Positions 1-7,534 are shown, numbered from the stretch's first letter. The stretch: 9,642 bases of DNA from Pseudomonadota bacterium (GCA_023460715.1 JAEWPH010000224.1:1-9642); one strand, 5' to 3'. Made by a program: numbers and translations. Notes: generated from the letters alone by a model not told the origin.

Positions 1-1
1 G

Positions 2-586
2 CTCATCGCCCAGTCCGGTACGGCAGCGGTGTCCATCCACGCGGTGGCGCGGGAGGCCCGCACCTCCATCGGCTCGATGTACCACTTCTTCGCCGACCGC
101 GAATGCCTGCTGCTCGCGCTGGCCGAGCGGCACCGCGGGCACCTGAGGCGCATCAACGAAGAGATTGCCCAGACGCCGGCCGCCACCTGGCACCAGCTGT
201 CGGCACCCGCGGCCGTGGCCGCTCTGGTGACCCCCTTCATCGACCACCTGCGTCGGCACCCGGACTTTCTGCCGCTGATGCACGGACGCATGCACAGCCA
301 GGATGACGCCGACTTCATCCGCGGCATCCGCCGCATGCTGCGGGCGCGCATGCCCCAGGCCAGCGCCCGGCAGCACGACCGCTATGCCGCGGTGATCCAT
401 GCCATGACCGCAGGCGGCATGCATGTCGGCTACGAGCGTGACCCGGGACAGCAGGACCTGTACCTGGAAGAGATTCCGCGGGCCATCGCCGCGTACCTGA
501 CCTTGATCGAGTCCGAGGCCAACGGCATTGCCGCCGGCGGGGGCCCCGCGCCCGTCAGCGCCGGAGCGGCTGTAGCAGCGCCTTGA
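2..586 (+). CDS. TetR/AcrR-family transcriptional regulator, 5' end cut by the window
   Basis: Open reading continues in from the left edge, so the first roughly 10-20 residues are missing and no start can be chosen; 194 residues are visible, against a usual family length of about 190-220. The first ~45 visible residues are the second half of a TetR helix-turn-helix: a V-S-I-H-A-V-A-R-E-A helix, a short turn, then the recognition helix with S-I-G-S-M-Y-H-F-F and the following A-D-R-E-C-L-L, close to the family pattern of 'SIGSLYHHF..KE.LL'. The rest is a helical ligand-binding region typical in length but too variable to name a ligand. The tail is Ala/Gly/Pro-rich (last ~20 residues) and probably disordered. 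TetR proteins usually repress a neighbouring gene; the candidate target lies outside the window to the left or is the hydrolase at 1060, and nothing visible decides this. Family call is firm, target unknown. Confidence 0.88.
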   Translation, partial: LIAQSGTAAVSIHAVAREARTSIGSMYHFFADRECLLLALAERHRGHLRRINEEIAQTPAATWHQLSAPAAVAALVTPFIDHLRRHPDFLPLMHGRMHSQDDADFIRGIRRMLRARMPQASARQHDRYAAVIHAMTAGGMHVGYERDPGQQDLYLEEIPRAIAAYLTLIESEANGIAAGGGPAPVSAGAAVAAP

Positions 587-1059
587 TCCGGCGCGCGAGC
601 ACCGCGATCTCGAAGCGCTTGGTCGGCAGCACCTCCATGCCGCGGTCCTCCGCATCGTCGCCATCGGTGCCACAAAAGGCAGGGCTGCGGTGGGCCCGAA
701 AAAAGGCCCGCCGGCGGCGGGCCAACTTGCCTTGCGGGCAAGGTCTGCTGTCCGTCGGCACCGTCTGCCGACCCGCCCACTCTGCGGACTGCCAGCGCGC
801 TGCGGCGTAGGAGGAGATGCCCCTTGCCGACGGCAGCCGGCGCGGTGCAGGTGCAGCTCAGTGCCGAGGCACGGCCGCAGTAACGTGGCCGCACTGTGGG
901 CCTCCATTACGGCAGCCCTATCCTCAGCCTTGTAGAAAGCCCGGGGTGCAGTACGCCCACGGAGAGTTCACCCGGCCTCGCGCCGCGGCCAGCAAGACTT
1001 TTTCTTAGACTGTGCCGTTCCCACGAATCACCGGGGCCTCGCCACGCCCCTCCCACGCC
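587..1059. other. Gene-poor interval with a series of small hairpins
   Basis: I see no convincing protein gene here on either strand. Open frames exist, but they are Arg/Pro/Ala-rich translations of GC-rich DNA without family motifs. What is visible is a set of perfect inverted repeats: 705-712/716-723 (8-base arms), 726-731/737-742 (6-base arms, CTTGCC and GGCAAG) and 754-760/766-772 (7-base arms, GTCGGCA and TGCCGAC). Nearer 840-900 there are a short GTGC/GCAC hairpin and a GGCCGCA direct repeat. The stretch before the hydrolase (about 985-1059) should hold its promoter. TAGACT at 1006-1011 is a possible -10, but no matching -35 is seen, so I do not call it. A minus-strand untranslated RNA ending at the terminator at 699-723 is possible but unproven. 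Confidence 0.5.
699..723 (-). terminator. Intrinsic terminator for a minus-strand transcript
   Basis: On the minus strand an 8-base perfect GC stem (GGCCCGCC, loop GCC, GGCGGGCC; 723-705) is followed directly by six T (704-699). This is the textbook order for a Rho-independent terminator read leftward. In the + direction the A-run precedes the hairpin, so it should not stop rightward transcription. The puzzle is that no clear minus-strand gene lies to its right within reach, so it either ends a non-coding transcript from 724-1059 or guards the TetR gene from leftward read-through. Confidence 0.6.
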
Positions 1060-1698
1060 ATGCTCCAGTACCTCACGGTCCCCGTGACCGCCTTCCAGCA
1101 GAACGCCTCGCTCGTCTGGTGCGACGCGACCTCGGCCGCCGCCGTCATCGATCCGGGCGGCGACCTGGACCGGCTGCTGGCCGAGGCCGAGCGTCTGCAG
1201 CTGCGGCTCGCGCAGATCTGGCTCACCCACGCCCACATCGACCATGCGGGCGGCGCCGGCGAGCTGGCCGAGCGCCTGCAGCTGCCCATCGTCGGCCCGC
1301 ACGAGGGCGACCAGTTCTGGATCGACGGCCTGCCGCAGCAAAGTGCCATGTTCGGCTTCCCGCCTGCGCAGGCCTTCACGCCCACGCGCTGGCTGCACGA
1401 CGGCGACACGGTACAGATCGGGCAGGAGACGCTGCACGTACGCCACTGCCCGGGCCACACCCCCGGCCATGTGGTGTTCCATGCGCCGCAGATCGAGCGC
1501 TGCTTCGTGGGCGACGTGCTCTTCGCCGGCAGCATCGGCCGCACGGACTTCCCGCAGGGCAACCACCAGGACCTGATCGACAGCATCGTGCAGCGGCTGT
1601 GGCCCATGGGCGATGCGACGGTGTTCATTCCCGGCCACGGGCCCGAGAGCACGTTCGGCCGGGAGCGGCGCAGCAACCCGTACGTCGGCGGGACCTGA
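1060..1698 (+). CDS. ycbL: MBL-fold metallo-hydrolase, YcbL-type (glyoxalase II-like)
   Basis: 212 residues, cytosolic, with the metallo-beta-lactamase fold. The protein matches the E. coli YcbL type in length (about 215) and along its whole course: N-terminal VPVTAFQQN, PGGD at 32-35, then THAHIDH at 56-62. Metal ligands by family rule are His57, His59, Asp61, His62, His133 (in CPGHTPGH), Asp152 (in VGDVLF) and His193 (in PGHGP), so the binuclear site is complete. The C-terminal extra domain of classical GloB is absent, as in YcbL. Type II glyoxalase activity (hydrolysis of S-lactoylglutathione or other thioesters) is known for relatives, but the true substrate is uncertain. I chose the ATG at 1060 because it aligns with the YcbL N-terminus. 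There is no Shine-Dalgarno-like sequence before it, and an in-frame GTG at 1012 would add 16 unconserved residues. A 6-base-arm hairpin without a T-run (1706-1720) follows the stop. Confidence 0.9.
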   Translation: MLQYLTVPVTAFQQNASLVWCDATSAAAVIDPGGDLDRLLAEAERLQLRLAQIWLTHAHIDHAGGAGELAERLQLPIVGPHEGDQFWIDGLPQQSAMFGFPPAQAFTPTRWLHDGDTVQIGQETLHVRHCPGHTPGHVVFHAPQIERCFVGDVLFAGSIGRTDFPQGNHQDLIDSIVQRLWPMGDATVFIPGHGPESTFGRERRSNPYVGGT

Positions 1699-1723
1699 CG
1701 GCGGTGGCGGCCCAGCCGCCTGA

Positions 1724-1737
1724 TTGACCCACGTCAA
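1724..1737 (+). promoter_or_regulatory. FNR/CRP-type binding site upstream of the anion permease
   Basis: TTGACCCACGTCAA is a perfect 5+5 palindrome with a 4-base spacer, close to the FNR/ANR consensus TTGAT-N4-ATCAA (mismatch only at the innermost base of each arm). It lies 26 bases after the hydrolase stop and 145 bases before the permease start. The candidate -10 TAGCAT at 1800-1805 implies a start near 1812, placing the box centre (1730.5) about 81 bases upstream, a helical phase usable by class I activators. FNR-like control by low oxygen is inference; another CRP-family protein could bind the same motif. Confidence 0.5.
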
Positions 1738-1778
1738 GGAACGGTGGCACACCGCGGCGGCAGCCCCGGGAAAACCCT

Positions 1779-1805
1779 TACCCCCACCCCATCCGGGGGT
1801 AGCAT
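1779..1805 (+). promoter_or_regulatory. Inverted repeat overlapping a putative -10 of the permease promoter
   Basis: Perfect 7-base arms TACCCCC (1779-1785) and GGGGGTA (1795-1801) flank a 9-base spacer. The right arm runs into TAGCAT (1800-1805), which resembles a sigma-70 -10 element. A poor -35 (TTACCC at 1778-1783) sits 16 bases upstream, which fits a promoter needing an activator. A protein bound to the repeat would occlude the promoter, so it could equally be an operator. The 5' leader to the start at 1882 would then be about 70 bases. Confidence 0.35.
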
Positions 1806-1881
1806 GGCTGCAAACAAGAGGGGAGTGGCCGCCATCGGCGCCCATCGGTTCTCTTCTTGCGCGACTGCAAAGGAGAAGGCC

Positions 1882-3387
1882 ATGTCCAACGCCGCACCGC
1901 CGAGTGCCCCCATCCAATCCCCGCTGGAGCCCGATTCATCCCGCAAGCTGGGCTTTCTGCTGCTGGGGCTGGTGCTCTACGTCATCGTGCTGAAGCTGCC
2001 CACGCCGGCAGGGCTCAGCCCCTCCGGCCAGGTGGCGCTGGGCCTGCTGGCGCTGGTCGTCACGCTGTGGATCAGCGAGTGCGTCTCGCCGGCCAACAGC
2101 GCCGTCATCCTGACCGGCGCAGCCGTGCTGGGGCTGATGGGCAAGACCCTCACGCCCACCGGCCCGGTCATGAAGTCTGCCGACGCGCTGGGCGTCATGC
2201 TGACGGGCTTCTCGTCCACCGCCGTGCTGCTGGTGGCCGCTGCCCTGTTCCTGGCGGTGGCGCTCAAGCACACGGGCCTGGACCGCCGCGTGGCCCTGCT
2301 GGTGATGAGCCGCATCGGCATCTCGCCGGCCCGGCTCACGCTGGGCGCCATGCTGGTGGGCTTCGCCCTGGCGCTGTTCATTCCCTCGGCCACGGCCCGC
2401 GTGGGTGCCGTGATCCCCATCATGATCGGCATCACCGCGGCGCTGAGCCTGCCCGTCAACAGCACGCTGGGCGCCACGCTGCTGATCGTGACCGCCCAGG
2501 CCTGCTCCATCTTCAACATGGGCTTCAAGACCGGCGCAGCGCAGAACCTCATCAGCCTGGACTTCCTGCAAAAGGCGTTCGGCCATTCCGTGACCTGGGG
2601 ACAGTGGTTCATCACCGCCCTGCCGTTCACGCTGGGCATGAGCGTGGTGCTGTTCTTCGCCGCCCTGTGGCTGCTGCGCCCGCAGGTGCCGGACCAGGCG
2701 CAGGCCGCCGCCAAGCTGCGCGAACAGCTGGCCGCCATGGGCCCGGTGAGCGCACCCGAGAAGCGGCTGATCGCCGTCGCCCTGCTGCTGCTGGTGATGT
2801 GGTCCACCGAGGGCGCCCTGCACCCGTTCGACACCACCACCACCACGCAGATCGGCATCGCGCTGCTGCTGATGCCGCGCATCGGCGTGATGCACTGGGC
2901 CCAGGCCGAGAAGCTCGTGCCCTGGGGCACGGTGGTGCTGTTCGCGGCCTCCATCTCGCTGGGCACGCTGCTGTCCAAGAGCGGCGCCGCGGCCTGGCTG
3001 GCCCAGCAGACCCTGGGCCAGTTGGGCCTGGCGGCGCTGCCGGTGGTGGCGGTGATCGGCGCGCTGTCGGTGTTCAGCATCGTGCTGCACCTGGGCTTCG
3101 CCTCGGCCACCGGCCTGGCCAGCACGCTGATCCCCATCTTCATCGCCTTCGCGCAGACCCTGCCGGTGAGCAAGGAAACCGCCTTCGGCATCGTGATGAT
3201 CCAGAGCTTCGTGGTGTCGTTCGGCTTCATCCTGCCCACCAACGCCCCGCAGAACATGCTGTGCTACGGCACCGGTGCCTTCAACACCATGCAGTTCGCC
3301 AAGGTGGGCGTGGTGATGACGCTGGCCGGGCTGGCGCTCATCCTGCTGTTGTCGGCCACGGTGTGGCCCATGATGGGGGTGCTCTGA
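1882..3387 (+). CDS. DASS (SLC13) family anion permease
   Basis: 501 residues with a dozen or so hydrophobic segments; inner-membrane secondary transporter. Family marks come in two pseudo-symmetric halves: FIPSATARVGAVIPI at 166-180 is the first substrate/Na+ clamp (equivalent to the 'SNT' loop; the CitT/TtdT-like form has P-S-x-T-A-R), and FILPTNAPQNMLCYGTGAF at 449-467 is the second. SLGTLLSKSGAAAWLA at 359-374 is also typical. Known members carry C4-dicarboxylates, citrate or tartrate by Na+ symport or by exchange; the substrate here cannot be read from sequence. The start is the ATG at 1882 because AGGAGA lies at 1871-1876, six bases before it. The in-frame ATG at 1804 lies inside the inverted repeat and putative -10, and lacks an SD. 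The next same-strand gene is a 2-hydroxyacid dehydrogenase 205 bases on, so the pair may form one functional unit. Confidence 0.87.
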   Translation: MSNAAPPSAPIQSPLEPDSSRKLGFLLLGLVLYVIVLKLPTPAGLSPSGQVALGLLALVVTLWISECVSPANSAVILTGAAVLGLMGKTLTPTGPVMKSADALGVMLTGFSSTAVLLVAAALFLAVALKHTGLDRRVALLVMSRIGISPARLTLGAMLVGFALALFIPSATARVGAVIPIMIGITAALSLPVNSTLGATLLIVTAQACSIFNMGFKTGAAQNLISLDFLQKAFGHSVTWGQWFITALPFTLGMSVVLFFAALWLLRPQVPDQAQAAAKLREQLAAMGPVSAPEKRLIAVALLLLVMWSTEGALHPFDTTTTTQIGIALLLMPRIGVMHWAQAEKLVPWGTVVLFAASISLGTLLSKSGAAAWLAQQTLGQLGLAALPVVAVIGALSVFSIVLHLGFASATGLASTLIPIFIAFAQTLPVSKETAFGIVMIQSFVVSFGFILPTNAPQNMLCYGTGAFNTMQFAKVGVVMTLAGLALILLLSATVWPMMGVL

Positions 3388-3390
3388 ATG

Positions 3391-3520
3391 AGACGACACC
3401 CCCCTGCGCCGCTCCGCGGCTTCCCCCCGCTCTCCCCGTGCGGCGCACGGCGGGCAGGGGGACGACGCCAGTGGCCTGGCAAAGCCAGTTCCACGGCGTC
3501 TGCGGGCCTGGCCTGCTCCG
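3391..3520. repeat. Dispersed intergenic hairpin repeat (Comamonadaceae-like)
   Basis: The spacer between permease and dehydrogenase is not promoter-like but a structured element. CCCCCTGC at 3400-3407 pairs with GCAGGGGG at 3454-3461, enclosing smaller GC-rich stems. Next to it, a long near-perfect hairpin runs from GACGCC at 3464-3469 to GGCGTC at 3495-3500 with an AAA loop at 3481-3483. From memory of Acidovorax/Variovorax genomes, elements opening with a C-run and containing this second hairpin recur between genes; I could not search to confirm it. It may act as a transcript-processing or partial termination signal within the operon. An open frame through it (3388-3591) has no protein-like features. 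Confidence 0.5.
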
Positions 3521-3592
3521 CGGCCATCGGAGGGATGACGCCGCGCCGGTTTCGTAAGTTGCAGGTGGCGCACAGCGCCAGGGAGAACTGAC

Positions 3593-4552
3593 ATGGGAGC
3601 AAGGATCGGCGTCATCGGCGCGGGACAGGTGGGGGCCGCGGCGGCCTATCTGCTGTCGTCCACGCCCGGGGTGAGCGAAATCGTGCTGGTGGACCTGGAC
3701 ACGGCCCGGGCCGCGGGCGAGGCGGCGGACATCGGCCACGCGGCGGCCTTCGGCACCTCGGCGCGGGTGCGCGAGGGGCACTATGCCGACCTGGCCGGCT
3801 GCGCGGTGGTGGTGATCACCGCGGGCGCCAGCCTCAAGCCCGGCCAGACCCGGCTGGAGCTGGTGCAGCAGAACCTGCGCATCGTGGACCGGATCGTCGA
3901 GCAGGTGCTGCAGGCCGCGCCCGGATGCGTGCTGCTGTTCGCCACCAACCCGGTGGACGTGATGCCGGCGCTGGCCGTGCAGCGCTGGGGCGTGCCGCCC
4001 GGCCGCGCCATCGGCACGGGCTGCATGCTGGACTCGATCCGCTTCCGCGACCGGCTGGCCCACCACCTGGCCGTGGCGCCGGGCTCGGTGCACGCCTACG
4101 TGTTCGGCGAGCACGGCGACTCGCAGGTACTGCACTGGTCGTCGGCGCAGGCTGGGGGCGTGCCCATCCTGGAATTTGCCGCGCAGCGCGGCCAGCCCAT
4201 CGACGCAGCCCTGCAGCACACCATCGCCGAGGACGTGCGCACGGCGGCCTACCGCATCAAGGCCGGCAAGGGCGTGTCCAACTTCGGCATCGGCGGCTGC
4301 ATCGCGCGGCTGGTGCGCGCCATCGTGGGCGACGAGCACAGCGTGTTCTCGGTCTCCACCTACCTGCCCGAACTGCAGGGCGTGCGCAACACCTGCGTGT
4401 CCCTGCCCCACGTGCTGAATGCGCAGGGCGCCAGCGCCCCGCTGCAGCCCCAGTGGTCGGCGCAGGAGGCGGCGGCGCTGCGCGCCAGCGCGGCCGTGCT
4501 GTCGGACACCATTGCGGGTGCGCTGCAGTCGCTGCCTGCGCGGAGTGTTTAA
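3593..4552 (+). CDS. L-lactate/malate dehydrogenase-family 2-hydroxyacid dehydrogenase with atypical specificity residue
   Basis: 319 residues, cytosolic, standard family length (310-330). The NAD site is present: GAGQVG at 9-14 and acidic Asp34 after the second strand, favouring NAD over NADP. Catalytic set is complete: Arg87 (mobile-loop Arg), Asn119, Asp147 and Arg150 in LDSIRF, and His174 in GEHGDS. At the position that is Gln in lactate and Arg in malate dehydrogenases (residue 102 in classical numbering), the motif reads G-A-S-L-K-P-G, so Leu81 replaces it. This argues against malate and suggests a nonpolar side chain on the 2-oxo acid. GTGCMLD at 141-147 and the overall pattern place it nearer LDH than MDH. 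AGGGAGA at 3580-3586 precedes the ATG by six bases, fixing the start. It probably works with the upstream permease; automatic annotation may call it lactate or malate dehydrogenase, either of which could mislead. Confidence 0.88.
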   Translation: MGARIGVIGAGQVGAAAAYLLSSTPGVSEIVLVDLDTARAAGEAADIGHAAAFGTSARVREGHYADLAGCAVVVITAGASLKPGQTRLELVQQNLRIVDRIVEQVLQAAPGCVLLFATNPVDVMPALAVQRWGVPPGRAIGTGCMLDSIRFRDRLAHHLAVAPGSVHAYVFGEHGDSQVLHWSSAQAGGVPILEFAAQRGQPIDAALQHTIAEDVRTAAYRIKAGKGVSNFGIGGCIARLVRAIVGDEHSVFSVSTYLPELQGVRNTCVSLPHVLNAQGASAPLQPQWSAQEAAALRASAAVLSDTIAGALQSLPARSV

Positions 4553-4561
4553 CTATTATTT

Positions 4562-4613
4562 TTATAGCCCCTTGCGCTTATCCATCAAGCGCCACAGGCC
4601 GATTTGACTTGAA
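4562..4613 (+). repeat. Intergenic palindromic repeat, copy A
   Basis: AT-richer element directly after the dehydrogenase stop, between two convergent genes. Its core is GCGCTT (4574-4579) and AAGCGC (4587-4592), with a conserved right flank ending in GACTTGAA. By ungapped hand alignment about 40 of 52 positions match copy B at 9548-9599, in the same orientation. I recall such elements as abundant in Acidovorax/Comamonas-type genomes. The hairpin may double as a bidirectional terminator, although the T-run is on the left side (4556-4563) only. Confidence 0.7.
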
Positions 4614-4616
4614 TAT

Positions 4617-4630
4617 CGGCGGAACCGCCG
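4617..4630 (-). terminator. Possible terminator hairpin after the MocR gene
   Basis: CGGCG and CGCCG arms with a GAAC loop (GTTC when read on the minus strand) lie two bases beyond the stop of the minus-strand regulator. The stem is short and no T-run follows on the minus strand, so this is a weak candidate; repeat copy A just beyond may do the real work. Confidence 0.3.
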
Positions 4631-4632
4631 GG

Positions 4633-6039
4633 TCAGGCTGCCGGCTGCAGCACCCCGTGCATGGCGGCGGCGAAGCGCGGGTCGGCCATGGCGCCCACGT
4701 TGCAGCGCGACCAGCGGGACGGCGCCGACGGGTCCACGTGGAAGACGCGCCCGGGCGCCATGGTCACCTTGCGGGCCATGAGCTGCTCGGCCAGCGGCAG
4801 CGAATCCGCCACGCCGGGGAAGGCCACCCACAGGTAGAGGCTCTGCGCGCTGCGCGCGAACACCTCGCAGCCCGCGCCGTCCAGCCAGGCCAGCGCCTGG
4901 GCCGTGGCCTGGCCCAGCTTCTGGCGCAGGCGCACCAGGTGGCGCTCGTAGTGGCCCTCGCGCAGCATCACGTCCACCATGCGCTCGCAGTATTCCGAGC
5001 CGCTCACGTGGATCAGCGCCTTCAGGTCGGCCAGGTCGCTGGCCAGCGCGTCGTTGCAGGCGATGAAGCCCACGCGCAGCGCGGCCGAGAACGACTTGGA
5101 GAAGCTGCCGATGTAGATGGTGCGCTCCAGCTGGTCGAGCGTGGACAGGCGCACGGCCGAGGTGGGCTTGAAGTCCGCCAGCGGGTCGTCTTCCACGATC
5201 AGCAGGTTGTGGCGTTCGGCCAGCTGTAGCACCTTGTAGGCCTTGGCGGCTGTGATGTCCGATCCCGTGGGGTTGTGGGCGAGTGATTGCGTGAAGAAAA
5301 GCCGCGGGCGCTCCTGCTGCAGCAGCGCGTCGAGCGCCGCGACGTCGGGCCCGTCGGCCAGGCGCGGCACGCCGATCACCCGCGCGCCAGCCAGCTTGAG
5401 CTTGCCGAACAGCGGGTAGTAGCCCGGCTCGTCCACCAGCACCTTGGCGTCCGGCGGCACGAAGTAGCGGATGACTAGGTCCATCGCGTCGTTGGCGCCA
5501 TGCGTCAGCACCAATTGGCCGGGCGTCGCCTGCAGGCCGAAGTTGCCCAGCTTGCGCACCAGGCTGTCCCTCAGCGGCGCATATCCATAGCGGCTGCCGT
5601 AGCGGAACAGCGAGCCCAGACCCGTGCGCACCACCTTCTGGTGGTAGCGGTCCAGCCGCATGTCGGCCAGCCATTCGACCGGCGGAAAGCCGTCGCCCAC
5701 GGCCACGGCGCCCGGCTCGGTCTTGAGCTGCTCGCGCATCAGCCAGACGATATCCATGGCGCGGCCCAGCTGGCCGGCGTCTTCCTGCGCCCGTTGCGCG
5801 GACCGCGCCGTGCCCAGCACGTAGAAGCCCGAGCCCCGGCGCGGCTCCACCAGCCCGCGCGAAACCAGCAGGTCGAACGCCGCCACGATGGTGTTCTTGG
5901 CATAGCGGTGCAACTGCGCCAGCTCGCGCAGCGACGGCAGCTTGTCGCCCGGCCGGTACACGCCGTCGGCGATCTGCTGGCCGATCAGGTCGGCCAACGT
6001 GTCGGCGATCGGCGCCGAACGCCCTCTGCTTTCCGCCAT
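4633..6039 (-). CDS. MocR-family regulator (GntR winged helix fused to aminotransferase-like domain)
   Basis: 468 residues. Residues ~8-75 form a GntR winged helix: GVYRPGDKLPSLRELA at 26-41, NTIVAAFDLLVSRGLVE at 49-65 and the wing RRGSGFYV at 67-74. A linker (~76-115) leads to a fold-type I PLP domain (~120-468) with NPTG at 256-259, EDDP at 283-286, Schiff-base Lys315 in GSFSKS and phosphate-contacting Arg322. These PLP residues are intact, so it should bind PLP and sense an amino compound or PLP itself, as GabR and PdxR do. The start is the ATG at 6039 because GGAGG lies six bases upstream; an in-frame GTG at 6063 lacks this and would shorten the promoter region. It is divergent from mvaA, with the palindrome at 6082-6115 between them, so control of mvaA and of itself is likely but inferred. 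MocR proteins can be activators or repressors. Confidence 0.93.
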   Translation of the reverse strand: MAESRGRSAPIADTLADLIGQQIADGVYRPGDKLPSLRELAQLHRYAKNTIVAAFDLLVSRGLVEPRRGSGFYVLGTARSAQRAQEDAGQLGRAMDIVWLMREQLKTEPGAVAVGDGFPPVEWLADMRLDRYHQKVVRTGLGSLFRYGSRYGYAPLRDSLVRKLGNFGLQATPGQLVLTHGANDAMDLVIRYFVPPDAKVLVDEPGYYPLFGKLKLAGARVIGVPRLADGPDVAALDALLQQERPRLFFTQSLAHNPTGSDITAAKAYKVLQLAERHNLLIVEDDPLADFKPTSAVRLSTLDQLERTIYIGSFSKSFSAALRVGFIACNDALASDLADLKALIHVSGSEYCERMVDVMLREGHYERHLVRLRQKLGQATAQALAWLDGAGCEVFARSAQSLYLWVAFPGVADSLPLAEQLMARKVTMAPGRVFHVDPSAPSRWSRCNVGAMADPRFAAAMHGVLQPAA

Positions 6040-6069
6040 CGCGGCCCTCCGTTCATGTTGCACTGCGAT

Positions 6070-6122
6070 GGTACTGTTCCCGCAAACTGTACCTTTTTAA
6101 GAGGGTACAGTTTGCCTACAGT
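6070..6122. promoter_or_regulatory. Divergent operator/promoter region for the MocR regulator and mvaA
   Basis: Two perfect 12-base arms, GCAAACTGTACC (6082-6093) and GGTACAGTTTGC (6104-6115), flank an AT-rich 10-base spacer. An additional partial half-site GGTACTGTT (6070-6078) repeats the right arm's orientation 34 bases to its left. TACAGT occurs at 6106-6111 and again at 6117-6122; the second could be the -10 for mvaA, with a poor -35 TTTTTA (6094-6099, spacing 17) inside the operator. A mix of inverted and direct half-sites is in keeping with MocR proteins, which bind as head-to-tail dimers. The region between the two start codons is only 124 bases, so one bound protein would affect both promoters. 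Confidence 0.65.
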
Positions 6123-6163
6123 CCGGCGATCCGATGGATTCAGACTTTCAGGAGATCGCCTTC

Positions 6164-7453
<1,290 letters not shown>

Positions 7454-7464
7454 ACCCGACACCG

Positions 7465-7488
7465 CCCGGCGGCGGTGGGGCCGCCGGG
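7465..7488 (+). other. Intercistronic hairpin between mvaA and the small membrane protein gene
   Basis: Perfect 9-base arms CCCGGCGGC (7465-7473) and GCCGCCGGG (7480-7488) with loop GGTGGG lie 11 bases after the mvaA stop. No T-run follows, so full termination is unlikely. It could protect the 3' end of a processed mvaA message, or lower expression of the membrane genes relative to the enzyme. Confidence 0.5.
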
Positions 7489-7534
7489 ACGCGGCACGTT
7501 CCCCCCACCACCGAACCATAACCAGGAGACAAGC

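Noticed and set aside
555..761. Minus-strand 68-codon frame whose last ~30 residues look somewhat protein-like
   Set aside because: It overlaps the 3' end of the TetR gene by 32 bases, contains the terminator hairpin within its 5' half, has no SD and matches no family I know. A gene remnant is possible but unsupported.
817..1008. + strand 63-codon frame with a GGAGGAG just before its ATG
   Set aside because: The ribosome-site-like sequence is attractive, but the translation is Arg/Pro/Gly/Ala-rich with no secondary-structure or family signal, and it runs through hairpins and the likely hydrolase promoter.
1936..3615. Very long minus-strand frame opposite the permease
   Set aside because: Gln/His/Arg-rich antisense shadow of a GC-rich membrane protein gene; the + strand frame has clear DASS motifs.
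6134..6163. Upstream in-frame ATG of mvaA
   Set aside because: No SD before it, it would lie close to the promoter/operator, and the ATG at 6164 matches the P. mevalonii N-terminus and has AGGAG at proper distance.
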